A stretch of DNA of 64,000 bases, taken from the NCBI GenBank assembly GCA_022773945.1, contig JALFNS010000010.1:1-64000 (forward strand), in the 5' to 3' direction. Origin of the DNA: Clostridiales bacterium. GTDB taxonomy: Bacteria; Bacillota; Clostridia; Peptostreptococcales; Anaerovoracaceae. Under the pieces are notes generated by a model. It was not told the origin of the DNA. It saw only the letters and a list, made by a program, of their open reading frames with translations, and searched no databases. The translations under genes were made by a program, and so were the position numbers. Below, in pieces: positions 30,754 through 42,000 of the stretch; the stretch's first letter is position 1, and each line of letters begins with the position of its first letter.

Positions 30754-31631
30754 TACTCTTTGTAACCGAAATTACTGAGCGCTATATCGCTGTCTCTCCA
30801 GTTTTCTCTCACCTTGACCCAGGTCTGCAGGAATACTCTCGTTCCCACAAGAGCTTCGATTTCCTCTCTCGCACTCTTGCCTATTCCCTTCAGCTTCCTG
30901 CCACCCTTGCCTATTATCATTCCCTTGTGGGACTTCTTCTCACAGTAGATTACCGCGGAAATTCTGGTTACATTCTCCTCCTCAACGTACTCTTCTATCT
31001 CAACGGCCACTCCGTGAGGAACTTCGTCTCTCAGATAGAGGAGAATTTTCTCTCTGATAATCTCACTGACTATAAATCTGAGCGGATTCTCAGTGACGAT
31101 GTCCGGAGGGAAGTACATAGGACCTTCCTCCATAAACTCCGCACATGTCGATATGACGCGGTCAATATTGACGCCTTCCGTAGCCGATGTTCCCAGTATC
31201 TCCCTGAACATGCCCGTCTCGTCATATTCCTCGTATATTGAACGGAACTCATCCGGGCTCATTGTGTCGGTTTTGTTTATTACCAGCACCACAGGTGTCT
31301 CCACCTTTTTCAGCATTTCCAGTATGTATCTGTCCCCGGGGCCTTTGCTCATTGAACCGTCCACGATGAAGAGAATCAGATCCACATCATCGAAAGTGCC
31401 CGTGGCCATTTCCGTCATATACTCTCCCAGCTTGTTTCTCGGCTTGTGGATTCCCGGAGTGTCCACGAATATCATCTGGAGCTCATCCTCCGTGTATATT
31501 CCGCGTATTGTATTTCTCGTCGTCTGAGGCTTGTCGGTGGTTATAGCCACCTTCTCACCCAGAACAGCATTCATTAACGTGGACTTGCCCACATTCGGGC
31601 GGCCCACTATGGCGATAAATCCTGATTTCAT
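30753..31631 (-). CDS. era: GTPase Era
   Basis: GFIAIVGRPNVGKSTLMNAVLGEKVAITTDKPQTTRN...DTPGIHKP...NKTD...KGMIIGKGGRKLKGIG. Confidence 0.98.
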   Translation of the reverse strand: MKSGFIAIVGRPNVGKSTLMNAVLGEKVAITTDKPQTTRNTIRGIYTEDELQMIFVDTPGIHKPRNKLGEYMTEMATGTFDDVDLILFIVDGSMSKGPGDRYILEMLKKVETPVVLVINKTDTMSPDEFRSIYEEYDETGMFREILGTSATEGVNIDRVISTCAEFMEEGPMYFPPDIVTENPLRFIVSEIIREKILLYLRDEVPHGVAVEIEEYVEEENVTRISAVIYCEKKSHKGMIIGKGGRKLKGIGKSAREEIEALVGTRVFLQTWVKVRENWRDSDIALSNFGYKE

Positions 31632-32080
31632 CTCCTTATTTCCATTTCCTCCATGACTTTTTCTTCAGCACTGCGCATGACGCGCCTGTCCTCATCCTCA
31701 ATATGGTCATAACCCAGAAGGTGAAGCATGCTGTGCGTGAAGAGGTAGACAGTCTCCCTCTCTCTCGAATGTCCGAATTCCTGCGCCTGACTCTCCACCT
31801 TGTCCATACATATCACCACATCACCCAGAAGATAGGGAGCGGCATCGTCTATATCCTCCGGATCCTCGTACATGGGAAAAGACAGAACATCCGTGACCTT
31901 GTCCACACCTCTGTACTGACCGTTAAGCTCCTTTATCTCCTTAGGTCCCACGAAGCTGAGGCTTATCTCCGCCTTATCGCTGTCAAGCTCTTCGCCTTCC
32001 AGACAGAGACGGGCGGCCGCCTTCAGCAGCTCCATGAGCTCATGGGAAACAGGGACATCCTCGTTCATGTATATATTCAT
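31628..32080 (-). CDS. ybeY: Endoribonuclease YbeY
   Basis: TDVLSFPM...LGDVVIC...[11 protein letters not shown]. Confidence 0.97.
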   Translation of the reverse strand: MNIYMNEDVPVSHELMELLKAAARLCLEGEELDSDKAEISLSFVGPKEIKELNGQYRGVDKVTDVLSFPMYEDPEDIDDAAPYLLGDVVICMDKVESQAQEFGHSRERETVYLFTHSMLHLLGYDHIEDEDRRVMRSAEEKVMEEMEIRR

Positions 32081-33066
32081 TCCTTATCCTCCACAGGCGG
32101 ATGTGCCTTGTAATAATCATCGTAGGCGCTGATAACCTTCTTCACAAGTCTGTGTCGCACCACGTCCACATCCTTCAGTTTGCAGAATCCGATTTCATCC
32201 ACTCTTCCGAGCACGCGTTCAGCTTCAATAAGGCCGGACCGCTTGCCGCGAGGCAGATCTATCTGAGTCACGTCTCCCGTAACTACAACCTTGGAGCCGA
32301 ATCCCATTCTCGTCAGAAACATCTTCATCTGCTCGGGTGTCGTATTCTGGGCTTCGTCCAGAATTATGAAGGAGTTGTCCAGTGTGCGCCCTCTCATGTA
32401 TGCCAGAGGGACCACCTCTATGGTCTCCTTCTCCTTGAGACGAACCGCGCTCTCCCTGCCCAGAACATCGTAGAGTGCGTCATAGAGAGGTCTCAGGTAA
32501 GGATCCACCTTCTCCTGAAGATCTCCCGGCAGGAATCCCAGACGCTCGCCCGCTTCAACAGCGGGGCGTGCCAGTATTATCTTCTTGACCTCACGGTTTT
32601 TGAGGGCATTCACAGCCATGGCGACGGCAATATATGTTTTGCCCGTTCCCGCCGGACCTATGCCGAACACTATTTCTTTATCTCTTATCGCCTGCACATA
32701 TTTTCTCTGTCCCAGAGTCTTGGCCTTAAGCGGCTTGCCCTCATGGGTGAAGCATATGAGATCCCGGCCTCCCGACCCTTCGGTCTGCTCCTTGTAGGAA
32801 ACGCCGTTTTCCTTGAGATCCGTAATATATCCTATCTTCTGATCGTCCAATTTCTCTCCTTTACCGAGCACATACATCATCTCATCAATTATGGACTCCG
32901 CCTCCGTGGCTCTGTCTCCCTTGAGTACCAGTCCGTTGTCTCTCTGTATTATATCAACGTTCAGTGACTCCTCGATACGCCTGAGGTTTTTGTCCATCGT
33001 CCCGAAAAGCTCCTGTCTGTCGATTTCGGGAGCCACCTCCATCTCTCTCAGTTTACTGCTGCTCAT
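32077..33066 (-). CDS. phoH: PhoH family ATPase
   Basis: [19 protein letters not shown]...[32 protein letters not shown]...[31 protein letters not shown]. Confidence 0.97.
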   Translation of the reverse strand: MSSSKLREMEVAPEIDRQELFGTMDKNLRRIEESLNVDIIQRDNGLVLKGDRATEAESIIDEMMYVLGKGEKLDDQKIGYITDLKENGVSYKEQTEGSGGRDLICFTHEGKPLKAKTLGQRKYVQAIRDKEIVFGIGPAGTGKTYIAVAMAVNALKNREVKKIILARPAVEAGERLGFLPGDLQEKVDPYLRPLYDALYDVLGRESAVRLKEKETIEVVPLAYMRGRTLDNSFIILDEAQNTTPEQMKMFLTRMGFGSKVVVTGDVTQIDLPRGKRSGLIEAERVLGRVDEIGFCKLKDVDVVRHRLVKKVISAYDDYYKAHPPVEDKE

Positions 33067-34633
33067 TATACTTGTCTATTATCCTCTCTGCGACGCGGAT
33101 TCCGTCCACCGCCGCCGACATTATGCCTCCCGCGTATCCCGGACCCTCTCCGGCCGGATATATGCCGCTGACCGAGGCTTCCATATTCTCATTTCTGCAT
33201 ATTCTCACAGGTGACGAGCTTCTGCTCTCTACAGCCTGAAGGAGACTGTCATCCCTGTCGAATCCCTCCAGCTTTCTCCCCAGATGAGGCATTGCTTCCA
33301 GTATCGCCTCCGTGGCGAAACCCGGCAGACTCATTCTCACCGGATTGTCATCTGTATCGTCCCGGAATTCTCCGTAGGTGGACTCTCCGCCTGTCGCAAA
33401 GGCCAGAGCCTCATACTTCCTCTGGAATTCTATTCCCGCCAGGGGATCGTCGCTTCCGAAATCCTCACATCTCACATCCACCAGAAGTCCGCTGTTGGCG
33501 TATCCGCTGTCCCTTCTGCTGTTGCTCATACCGTTTGTGACACGTCCACCCGGCTCTGTGGAGGCATCGATAACCTCTCCTCCCGGGCACATGCAGAATG
33601 TGTACACGCCTCTACCGTTCTCACATCGGTGATTCAGCTTGTAGTCCGCCGCGCCCAGATACTTCGCCAGTTCTGCATCGCCGTACTGGGCTCTGTTAAT
33701 CATATCCTGGGAATGCGTGATTCTCACTCCTATCGAGAACGGCTTCTGCTCCATTTCTATGCCTTTGTCCTTCAGCATGTGAAAGGTGTCTCTGGCGCTG
33801 TGACCCACGGCCAGTATCAGCTCTTCAGTCTCCATTCTCTCGCTGCACCCTGTCAGATTGTCCCTCACAAGGATACCCGTCAGTCTGCCCTCGCTGATAA
33901 ACAGGTCATCCAGTCTCCTTGAGAAAAGTATCTCTCCGCCCAGCTCTTCGACACGCATCCTTATGTTTTTAACTATCTCCCTGAGCCGGTCCGTTCCCAC
34001 ATGCGGCTTGTTTTTATATGCTATTTTCTCGTCGGCTCCGGCCCTAATCAATTCCTCAGTAACCTTGAGCTTCCTGATATCTCTCGTTCCCGTAGTCAGT
34101 TTACCGTCAGAAAACGTTCCTGCCCCTCCTTCTCCGAACTGAACGTTTGATTCCGGATTCAGCCTGCCGCCCTGCCAGAAGCTTCGTACATCCTCCACTC
34201 TCTCATCGACGGCTTTGCCTCTCTCCAGTACAATCGGCCTGAGTCCGGCCTCCGCCAGTATGAGCGCCGCGAACATACCGCAGGGACCGAAACCTGCTAT
34301 GACAGGCCTTCCGCCCTTCTTACCCTTCAAGGACTCAACAGGCCTGTACTTCCTGACTGATGCCTCAGGCAGAGGAAGCCTGTCTGCATCGGAGTTTTTC
34401 CCTCTGCAGGCGAATTCAACCGTGTATACAACCTTCACGTCAGGCTTCTTTCGCGCGTCCACCGACTCTTTTATTATCCTGATATCCTCGGCGTGATAGT
34501 CTCCGTGAATACCCTTCCGTGCGAGAGCCCGTCCGAGCTCCCGGTCAACAGCCGTCTCGAGCGGTTTCATGCCCGCCGGTCCCGACACTATCTCCTGCGG
34601 ATTGAGTTTTATCTGTTCCAGTCTGTATCTCAT
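33053..34633 (-). CDS. FAD-dependent dehydrogenase (COG2509-like)
   Basis: [41 protein letters not shown]...[14 protein letters not shown]...[22 protein letters not shown]; start at internal [10 protein letters not shown]. Confidence 0.9.
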   Translation of the reverse strand: MRYRLEQIKLNPQEIVSGPAGMKPLETAVDRELGRALARKGIHGDYHAEDIRIIKESVDARKKPDVKVVYTVEFACRGKNSDADRLPLPEASVRKYRPVESLKGKKGGRPVIAGFGPCGMFAALILAEAGLRPIVLERGKAVDERVEDVRSFWQGGRLNPESNVQFGEGGAGTFSDGKLTTGTRDIRKLKVTEELIRAGADEKIAYKNKPHVGTDRLREIVKNIRMRVEELGGEILFSRRLDDLFISEGRLTGILVRDNLTGCSERMETEELILAVGHSARDTFHMLKDKGIEMEQKPFSIGVRITHSQDMINRAQYGDAELAKYLGAADYKLNHRCENGRGVYTFCMCPGGEVIDASTEPGGRVTNGMSNSRRDSGYANSGLLVDVRCEDFGSDDPLAGIEFQRKYEALAFATGGESTYGEFRDDTDDNPVRMSLPGFATEAILEAMPHLGRKLEGFDRDDSLLQAVESRSSSPVRICRNENMEASVSGIYPAGEGPGYAGGIMSAAVDGIRVAERIIDKYNEQQ

Positions 34634-35742
34634 AATAGAATTAAGTCTTCGTTTATGGCCTTTGCGGCTCTGATTCCCGTCTCCCATGCATTCTGCAGAT
34701 TGTAGCCGCCGCATGGTCCCTGTATATCCAGTATTTCTCCGGCCAGGTAGAATCCCGGCACCAGCTTCGATTCCATGGTGCTCATGCTGACATCATCCGT
34801 GCTGACGCCTCCGCCGGTGCACTGGGCCTCCTTCCAGCCCCGCACTCCGCTCACGGCGAAGAGCAGATTCTTTATGTTCATTCCCTCTGTCAGCTCCGCC
34901 AGCTCCGCTGTCAGTATGCCGAAGGAGCTCTCCCTTGATGACACCTCCGATTCAGAGAAATCCGGCGCCAGATCCACGGCAATTTCATATCTGGACATGG
35001 CATCTCTGAAATTTTCTCCGGCTTCTGTTCTTATATACGGAGTCAGATTGAATACGCATATTCCCGACAGACCGTATCCGGTAAACTGGAGTTCACCTGT
35101 TTCACAGGCATCCGTCACAGGCATGCCGTCCCTGAGGAGCTTAACAGCAGCTTTTGCTCTGATTCCCTTTACGGACGCGAAATCGAATTTCTCGCCTCGA
35201 CGGTTCTTCTCACTACACTCGACGCCGCATAAAATCGGGTAAAGCTTTCCCACCTTGTGACCCAGCGCCGCGGCCATGGAATAACCGTCTCCCGTCGTGC
35301 CGTAGCACGGGCCCGCCTTGCCTCCGGCGGCCAGTATAACCCTGCCGGCTTCAAGCGTCGCGCCTCCGGAACACTCCACCGTGAAATGATTTCCTGAGGG
35401 GATTACAGCCTCTGCCGCGGTTTCGAAATAAAAATCCGCTTTATCCGATATGCCCCTCTCCAGTATCCCGACTACATCGGAAGCCCGCTGGGAATAAGGG
35501 TAGTAGCGTCCCTCCCCGTCCATGAACATCTTCAGTCCGAGAGATTCAAAAAAATCCATGGTCAGCTGTTTATCCTCGCAGGCATCATTAGTCATATTAC
35601 AACGACCTCCTCCTGTAGCGAGAATCTTGCGTCCAGGGATTCTGTTCTTCTCGATAATGCATACACTGAGAGCATCGTCGAGAGAAGCTGCCGCGGCAAG
35701 ACCCGCAGCGCCTCCTCCTATTATACAAACATCGTATCTCAT
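34630..35742 (-). CDS. NAD(P)/FAD-dependent oxidoreductase of the HI0933/YhiN type
   Basis: YDVCIIGGGAAGLAAAASL...GRKILATGGGRCNMTND...PGFYLAGEILDIQGPCGGYNLQNAWETGIRAA. Confidence 0.93.
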   Translation of the reverse strand: MRYDVCIIGGGAAGLAAAASLDDALSVCIIEKNRIPGRKILATGGGRCNMTNDACEDKQLTMDFFESLGLKMFMDGEGRYYPYSQRASDVVGILERGISDKADFYFETAAEAVIPSGNHFTVECSGGATLEAGRVILAAGGKAGPCYGTTGDGYSMAAALGHKVGKLYPILCGVECSEKNRRGEKFDFASVKGIRAKAAVKLLRDGMPVTDACETGELQFTGYGLSGICVFNLTPYIRTEAGENFRDAMSRYEIAVDLAPDFSESEVSSRESSFGILTAELAELTEGMNIKNLLFAVSGVRGWKEAQCTGGGVSTDDVSMSTMESKLVPGFYLAGEILDIQGPCGGYNLQNAWETGIRAAKAINEDLILL

Positions 35743-36455
35743 CTGTTCTTTCTGCCCGGTGAGCTCATATCCTCAACAGCAACGGTCTCGATAAATTCCT
35801 TCTCCTTGTCCTCGACCATTCTGTTGATAAGTCTCTCCTTGACCGCCTCACGGCTTTCGTCCACTTCATCGTTGATGGCAACACCCGGTGTTCTGAAGTC
35901 GCCCTTCCTGTATATCTTGACGTAGGTGCTTCTCTTGTGAGGCATGTTGATTCCCAGCTCCAGAGAATTGATGCCCTGCACTATCATGAATGCACCCAGA
36001 ATTACCATCAGCGGCAGCCATGAAAGGAACGGGTTGATGAACCCGACAATGCCCACAACGGTAGTCACGATGCCTGTTATGAACGCACCTCTGAAATTGA
36101 CAGGTTTTTTCTCTCTGTTTATATGGGTTGAAGCTTCAATACGAAGTATTCCCGACACGAGCACCCACATTCCGAAGACCATAGGTATAGCCGAGTCAAC
36201 CACAAGCTGGTTGAAGAGAACCATCACACCCAGAAGAAGAGTGATGACAGCATCGGTAAAAACCCATCCGTTGTTGTCGCCCCTGTTGTATGTTCCTCTC
36301 TCCACAAAATAGGAAATTGTATGTATAAGCCCGCATACCATCATCACAGTGCCCACTATGAAAGCCATTGTGAGGAATGTCTGCCCTCTGTTGATGAAGC
36401 AGAACACACCTGTGGCCACCATGAGAATACCGCTGGCAATAGTAAGACCTCTCAT
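35739..36455 (-). CDS. DUF308/HdeD-like membrane protein
   Basis: Repeated TM pairs with ITLLLGVMVLFN and GIVGFINPFLSWLPLMVILGAFMIVQGINSLELG. Confidence 0.82.
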   Translation of the reverse strand: MRGLTIASGILMVATGVFCFINRGQTFLTMAFIVGTVMMVCGLIHTISYFVERGTYNRGDNNGWVFTDAVITLLLGVMVLFNQLVVDSAIPMVFGMWVLVSGILRIEASTHINREKKPVNFRGAFITGIVTTVVGIVGFINPFLSWLPLMVILGAFMIVQGINSLELGINMPHKRSTYVKIYRKGDFRTPGVAINDEVDESREAVKERLINRMVEDKEKEFIETVAVEDMSSPGRKNR

Positions 36456-36474
36456 TACGAGTTTCTACCTCCCT

Positions 36475-36630
36475 CTAGCATATATCGTCAAACTGTCTCG
36501 TCTGGAATCCGTCGTCCTCCGGCTCACTGATCTTCTTCTCGACGGTAAGCCTGACAGCCAGCGCCAGAAGACCTGTGAATATGAACATCACCCTGAGAAC
36601 CGAATTTACACTTCTTAATACCTTAGCCAT
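36475..36630 (-). CDS. 51-aa single-TM small protein (not in the supplied ORF track)
   Basis: MAKVLRSVNSVLRVMFIFTGLLALAVRLTVEKKISEPEDDGFQTRQFDDIC; upstream AAAGGGG Shine-Dalgarno; fills the gap between nfnB and the DUF308 gene. Confidence 0.65.
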   Translation of the reverse strand: MAKVLRSVNSVLRVMFIFTGLLALAVRLTVEKKISEPEDDGFQTRQFDDIC

Positions 36631-36690
36631 TTTTTATCCCCTTTGTATTATTGATAATCATTCAGAAACATATCGTAAATTATAACACAA

Positions 36691-36726
36691 AAAATACCCC
36701 AATGAAACATGTTCACGGGGTATTTT
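36691..36726 (-). terminator. Intrinsic terminator downstream of nfnB
   Basis: aaaatacccc ... ggggtatttt with flanking A/T runs. Confidence 0.75.
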
Positions 36727-36753
36727 GCACCTGTATCAGGTTGTATCCCTGTC

Positions 36754-38142
36754 CTACTCAGCCAGATATCTGTCTATGGAATCCGCAGCAACCTTGCCTG
36801 CACCCATGGCCTTTATTACCGTGGCGGCTCCCGTTACGGCATCTCCGCCGGCGAATATTCCCTCACGGTTTGTGGCAGCCGAATCATCCGTTCCGATTCC
36901 GCCCTTTCTGTTGGCCTCCAGCTTATCTGTGGTGTCAAGAATAAGCGTGTTGAGCTTGGTTCCTATCGACATTATAACCATATCAACAGGAATCTCGAAG
37001 TTGGAACCCTCGATTTCTATAGGTCTTCTTCTGCCCGAAGCATCAGGCTCGCCCAGTTCCATCTCCACGCATTCTATAGCTCTCACATTGCCGTTCTCAT
37101 CTCCCAGAATCTGAACAGGGTTGTTGAGCAGCTTGAATATTATGCCTTCCTCGATAGCATGGTGAACCTCCTCCGCTCTTGCCGGCAGCTCCTCCATACT
37201 TCTTCTGTAGATTACGTATACTTCCTTAGCTCCCATTCTCTTGGCGCATCTTGCTGCGTCCATGGCAACGTTGCCTCCTCCCACGATGGCGATTCTGTCA
37301 CCGTGCATTATAGGAGTATCGTATTCAGGCAGGTAGGCTTTCATCAGGTTGATTCTAGTCAGATACTCGTTTGCCGAGCATACTCCGATGTAGTTCTCAC
37401 CCGGAATACTCATGAATGAAGGCAGTCCTGCACCTGTTCCGATAAATACGGACTCGAATCCCTCTTCCTGCATGAGTTCATCTACGGTTATCGCTCTTCC
37501 CACTACAGCATCGGTCACGAACTTTACGCCCTTGGCCTCCAGTTTGGAAACCTCTGCCGCAACTATCTCCTTAGGGAGTCTGAACTGAGGGATACCGTAA
37601 ACCAGTACGCCGCCCGTCTTGTGAAGCGCCTCATAAACCGTAACCTCGTAGCCTTTGTTCACCAGATCTCCGGCGCATGCCAGTCCTGCAGGTCCGGCTC
37701 CGATTACAGCAACCTTGTGACCGTTTGTCTCAACCGGCTTAATCTCCTCGTCGCCGTAGTGCTCGGCATGCCAGTCTGCAACGAATCTCTCCAGTCTTCC
37801 TATGGCAACGGATTCGCCCTTCTCGCAGCGAACGCATCTGCCCTGGCACTGATTTTCCTGAGGGCATACTCTGCCACAGATGGCAGGCAGTGATGAATCC
37901 TCTGAAATAATGCGATAGGCTTCCTCGAATTCGCCTATTGCCACCTGAGCGATGAAGTCAGGGATCTTGATATTAACGGGACATCCGGAAACACACGGCT
38001 TCTTGCGGCAATTCAGGCATCTCATGGCCTCTCTCACCGCCATCTCCTCTGTATATCCTTCTGCAACCTCCAGGAAGTTTTTATTGCGAACATCAGGTAC
38101 CTGTTCCGGCATCGGGTTCTGATTATTTACCAGATTAATCAT
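36754..38142 (-). CDS. nfnB: NfnB/GltA-type NADPH-dependent oxidoreductase (glutamate synthase small-subunit family)
   Basis: MRCLNCRKKPCVSGCPVNIKIPDFI...AICGRVCPQENQCQGRCVR...VAVIGAGPAGLACAGDL...AIVGGGNVAMDAARCAKRMG; pairs with the upstream nfnA. Confidence 0.9.
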   Translation of the reverse strand: MINLVNNQNPMPEQVPDVRNKNFLEVAEGYTEEMAVREAMRCLNCRKKPCVSGCPVNIKIPDFIAQVAIGEFEEAYRIISEDSSLPAICGRVCPQENQCQGRCVRCEKGESVAIGRLERFVADWHAEHYGDEEIKPVETNGHKVAVIGAGPAGLACAGDLVNKGYEVTVYEALHKTGGVLVYGIPQFRLPKEIVAAEVSKLEAKGVKFVTDAVVGRAITVDELMQEEGFESVFIGTGAGLPSFMSIPGENYIGVCSANEYLTRINLMKAYLPEYDTPIMHGDRIAIVGGGNVAMDAARCAKRMGAKEVYVIYRRSMEELPARAEEVHHAIEEGIIFKLLNNPVQILGDENGNVRAIECVEMELGEPDASGRRRPIEIEGSNFEIPVDMVIMSIGTKLNTLILDTTDKLEANRKGGIGTDDSAATNREGIFAGGDAVTGAATVIKAMGAGKVAADSIDRYLAE

Positions 38143-38983
38143 TGTAACGAACACCTCCTGTCAATCTGCACACGTGAGCTCTGTCTTCAGCCTCCTGATC
38201 CTTGTAGTAATTGGATCTCTTGATGAGGTCGTCCCAGTCCACAAGTGAACCGTCAAACTCAGGGCCGTCAACACATACGAACTTGTCTTCTCCGCCGATC
38301 TTGCATCTGCAGCCGCCGCACATTCCTGTTCCGTCAATCATGTATGCCGTCAGGGATGCGATGGAGTGAATGCCGTAATCCGACGCCATCTTGCATGTGA
38401 ATTTCATCATCATAGGAGGTCCCACAGCTACGATTTCATCGTATTCCCTGCCTGACTCGATGAGCTCCTTGAGCTTGTCTGTGGTGAATCCCTTCTCGCC
38501 GTATGAGCCATCATCCGTCATCATGTAGAGATTGTCAACACCGGCTCTGAACTCATCCTCCAGAATAACCAGATCCTTGCTCTTGTATCCGCAGATCATA
38601 TCCACTTCAACGCCATGGTCGTGCATTCCGCATGCCAGCGGGTACGCCAGTGCATTACCCGTACCTCCGCCGACAACGCAAACTCTCTTCAGTCCGTCCA
38701 TTTCCGTCGGCTTGCCGAGAGGTCCCACAACATCCTGAAGGTAATCTCCCTCCTGAAGCTGTGACATGAGCATTGTGGTTCTGCCTACTGCGGCGAAAAT
38801 CAGATCGATTGTTCCCGCTTCCGAATCGTGTCCGGCCATGGTGAGAGGAATCCTCTCACCGTATTCGTCTGTAATCAGTATTACGAACTGTCCCGGCCTG
38901 GCCTTCCGAGCTACGAGAGGAGCCTCGATAACAAGCCAGAACATATTGTCGTTCAACTGTCTTCTTTTAACTACCTTAAACAT
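38135..38983 (-). CDS. nfnA: NfnA-type sulfide/dihydroorotate dehydrogenase-like FAD/NAD-binding subunit
   Basis: PGQFVILITDEYGERIPLT...GPLGKPTE...CVVGGGTGNALAYPLA...DGTGMCGGCRCKIGGEDKFVCVDGPEFDG. Confidence 0.9.
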   Translation of the reverse strand: MFKVVKRRQLNDNMFWLVIEAPLVARKARPGQFVILITDEYGERIPLTMAGHDSEAGTIDLIFAAVGRTTMLMSQLQEGDYLQDVVGPLGKPTEMDGLKRVCVVGGGTGNALAYPLACGMHDHGVEVDMICGYKSKDLVILEDEFRAGVDNLYMMTDDGSYGEKGFTTDKLKELIESGREYDEIVAVGPPMMMKFTCKMASDYGIHSIASLTAYMIDGTGMCGGCRCKIGGEDKFVCVDGPEFDGSLVDWDDLIKRSNYYKDQEAEDRAHVCRLTGGVRYND

Positions 38984-39001
38984 TCAATTCGCTCCTTTCT
39001 C

Positions 39002-42000
39002 CTAGTTCTTGTCCAGGCTCTTCTTCTGTTCAACCAGCTTCCTGTATCTGTCAGCCGCAAAGGCCTCAGCCTCAGTGAAGAGCTTCTCTGCTCTTTCAGG
39101 GTCCTTCAGCTTCAGGGAGTTGTATCTCACTTCGCCCATGAGGAAGTCCTGATATCCTTCTGTCGGAGGAGCACTGTCAACTGACAGCGGGTTCTTCTTC
39201 TCGGCAACAGCTGCAGGATTGTATCTGAGGAGGTTCCAGTAACCTGCCCTTACCGCATCCTTCATCTCCAGCATTGCCTTGTTCATTCCCTTCTTGACTC
39301 CGTGGTTGATACATGGAGCATAGCATATTATCAGTGACGGTCCGTCATATGCCTCTGCCTCTCTTATTGCCTTGAGAGTCTGGGCAGGGTTTGCGCCCAT
39401 GGCAACCTGAGCCACATATACGTAACCGTATGCGATGGCTATCTGTGCCAGGTTCTTCTTGGTTACAGCCTTACCTGCCGCAGCGAACTGTGCCACGGCT
39501 CCTATAGGTGTTGCCTTGGAGGACTGTCCGCCTGTATTTGAATATACTTCCGTATCGAATACGAGAACGTTAACATTCTCGCCTGATGCCAGCACGTGAT
39601 CCAGTCCGCCGTAGCCGATGTCGTATGCCCATCCGTCACCGCCGAATATCCACATTGACGGCTTAGGAAGCATGTCCTTGTTCTCCACAACGTATACTGC
39701 ATCTTCGTCGGCGCTGCCTTCACATACCTTGACAAGCTCATCTCCCATCTTGCCTGCGCAGTCTGAGCAGTCCATGTTGTCCAGCCATGCCTTCGCTGCA
39801 TCTGCGAATTCAACCTTCTCTGCCAGTCTCTCTACGACGTGCTGCATTTCAGTTCTTCTGGCCTTCATGGCAACCGCCATTCCCAGACCGAACTCAGCAT
39901 TATCCTCGAAGAGGGAGTTTGCCCATGCAGGGCCCTTGCCCTCGCTGTTAACCGTGTATGGTGAGGACGGTGCGCTCAGTCCCCATATTGACGAACAGCC
40001 TGTAGCGTTGGCTATGAACATTCTGTCACCGAAGAGCTGAGTAACCAGCTTGGCATACGGAGTCTCTCCGCATCCCGGGCATGCCCCCGAGAACTCGAGA
40101 AGCGGCTGAAGGAACTGTGACTTCCTTACGGATTCGTCGCTGCCCATCTCCGGCTTGCTGCCCACAACGTGGAACAGGTGATCGAAATCCGCCTGAGCCG
40201 CATCCTGGTTGCTCTCTCCGTCAACCATCTCCAGGGCCTTCTTCCTGGCAGGACACACATCAGCGCAGGATCCGCATCCCGTACAGTCAAGAGCACTGAC
40301 TCCGATGGCGAAGAATTTGCTCTCGTCATCCTTGAACGGTACCGATATTCCTTCATATGCTTCAGCCTCATCCTTATCCAGAATGAAAGGTCTTATTACA
40401 GCGTGAGGACATACATATGAACACCAGTTGCACTGCATGCACCTGGATGCATCCCATGCAGGAATGTCAACTGCGATGCCTCTCTTCTCAAAGGCTGCGG
40501 TTCCCGAAGGAACCATTCCGTTCTCGAGGCCCTTGAAGGCTGATACGGGAACATCGTCTCCGTACATGCCGTTGGTCGGCTTGAGCACGTTGTTTATGTA
40601 ATCAGTGTGAAGCTTGTCTCTGCCCTCTGCCAGAGTCTTAGGGATATCTCCCTCCGCATCTGCCCATGAAGCAGGTACTTCAACCTTGTGAACGCTCTCT
40701 ATACCTGCGTCTACTGCCGCACAGTTCATATCAACGATGTTCTGGCCTTTGCGTCCGTAGGTCTTCTTGATAGCGTCCTTCATGTACTGTCTGGCCTCTT
40801 CTATCGGCAGAATTCCCGCCAGCTTGAAGAATGCAGCCTGCAGTACCGAATTCGTTCTGTTTCTCAGTCCCAGCTCTCTGGCGATGGTTACCGCATCACA
40901 TGTATAGAAGTTGATGTCGTTCTGAGCGATATATCTCTTGACATTGCCCGGCAGCTTCTCGTCCAGCTCTTCATCCTTCCAAGGACAGTTGAGGAGGAAG
41001 GTTCCGCCCTTCTTGATATCCTCTACCATGTAATATCTGTAGAGATACGTATCCTTGTGGCAGGCAACGAAGTCAGCCTGCTTAACGTAATATGTCGATC
41101 TTATCGGCTCATCTCCGAATCTCAGGTGGGAGATTGTAACTCCGCCCGATTTCTTGGAGTCGTACTGGAAGTATGCCTGAGCATACTTGTCAGTGTTGTC
41201 GCCTATAATCTTAACGCTGTTCTTGTTGGCTCCCACAGTACCGTCGGCGCCAAGTCCCCAGAACTTGCATGCCACTACGCTCTTAGGAGCAACATCAGGG
41301 TTCTCGCTTCCTCTTATGGACAGGTTTGTCACATCGTCCTCTATCGAGAGTGTGAACTCCTCCTTAGGGGAATCAGACCAGAGATTCTCGTAAACTGCCA
41401 GAACGTCGCCCGGCTGTACGTCCTTCGAACCCAGTCCGTATCTTCCTCTGGCAATGAATCTGTCTTCAAATTCTGTTCCCTTGAGGGCTGCCACAACGTC
41501 CAGATAGAGAGGTTCGCCCAGTGAACCCGGCTCCTTGGTTCTGTCGAGAACAGCAATCTTCTTAACGGTTGAAGGTATCTCAGCCACGAAGTGCTTTGCC
41601 GAGAACGGTCTGTAGAGTCTTACCGAAAGAACTCCCACCTTGCGGCCTTTGCCGTTGAGGTAGTCGCAGACTTCCTCGGCGCAGTCACATACGGAACCCA
41701 TAGCGATTATGATTTCCTCCGCATCAGGAGCACCGTAGAACTCATACGGCTTGTACGGCGTTTCTCTCTCCACTCTCTCGTTTACTCTGTTCATGCAGTC
41801 GATGATCACATCAACCTGCTCTTCATAATTCTTGTTACATGCTTCTCTGTGCTGGAAGAATGTCTCAGGCTGCTCTGCAGATCCCAGAGCGTGAGGATGG
41901 TTAGGATTCAGAGCATTGGCCTTGAATCTCTTAACAGCATCCATATCCAGCATATCCTTCAGATCCTCATAGTCCCATGTATAGATTTTCTGCTGTTCAT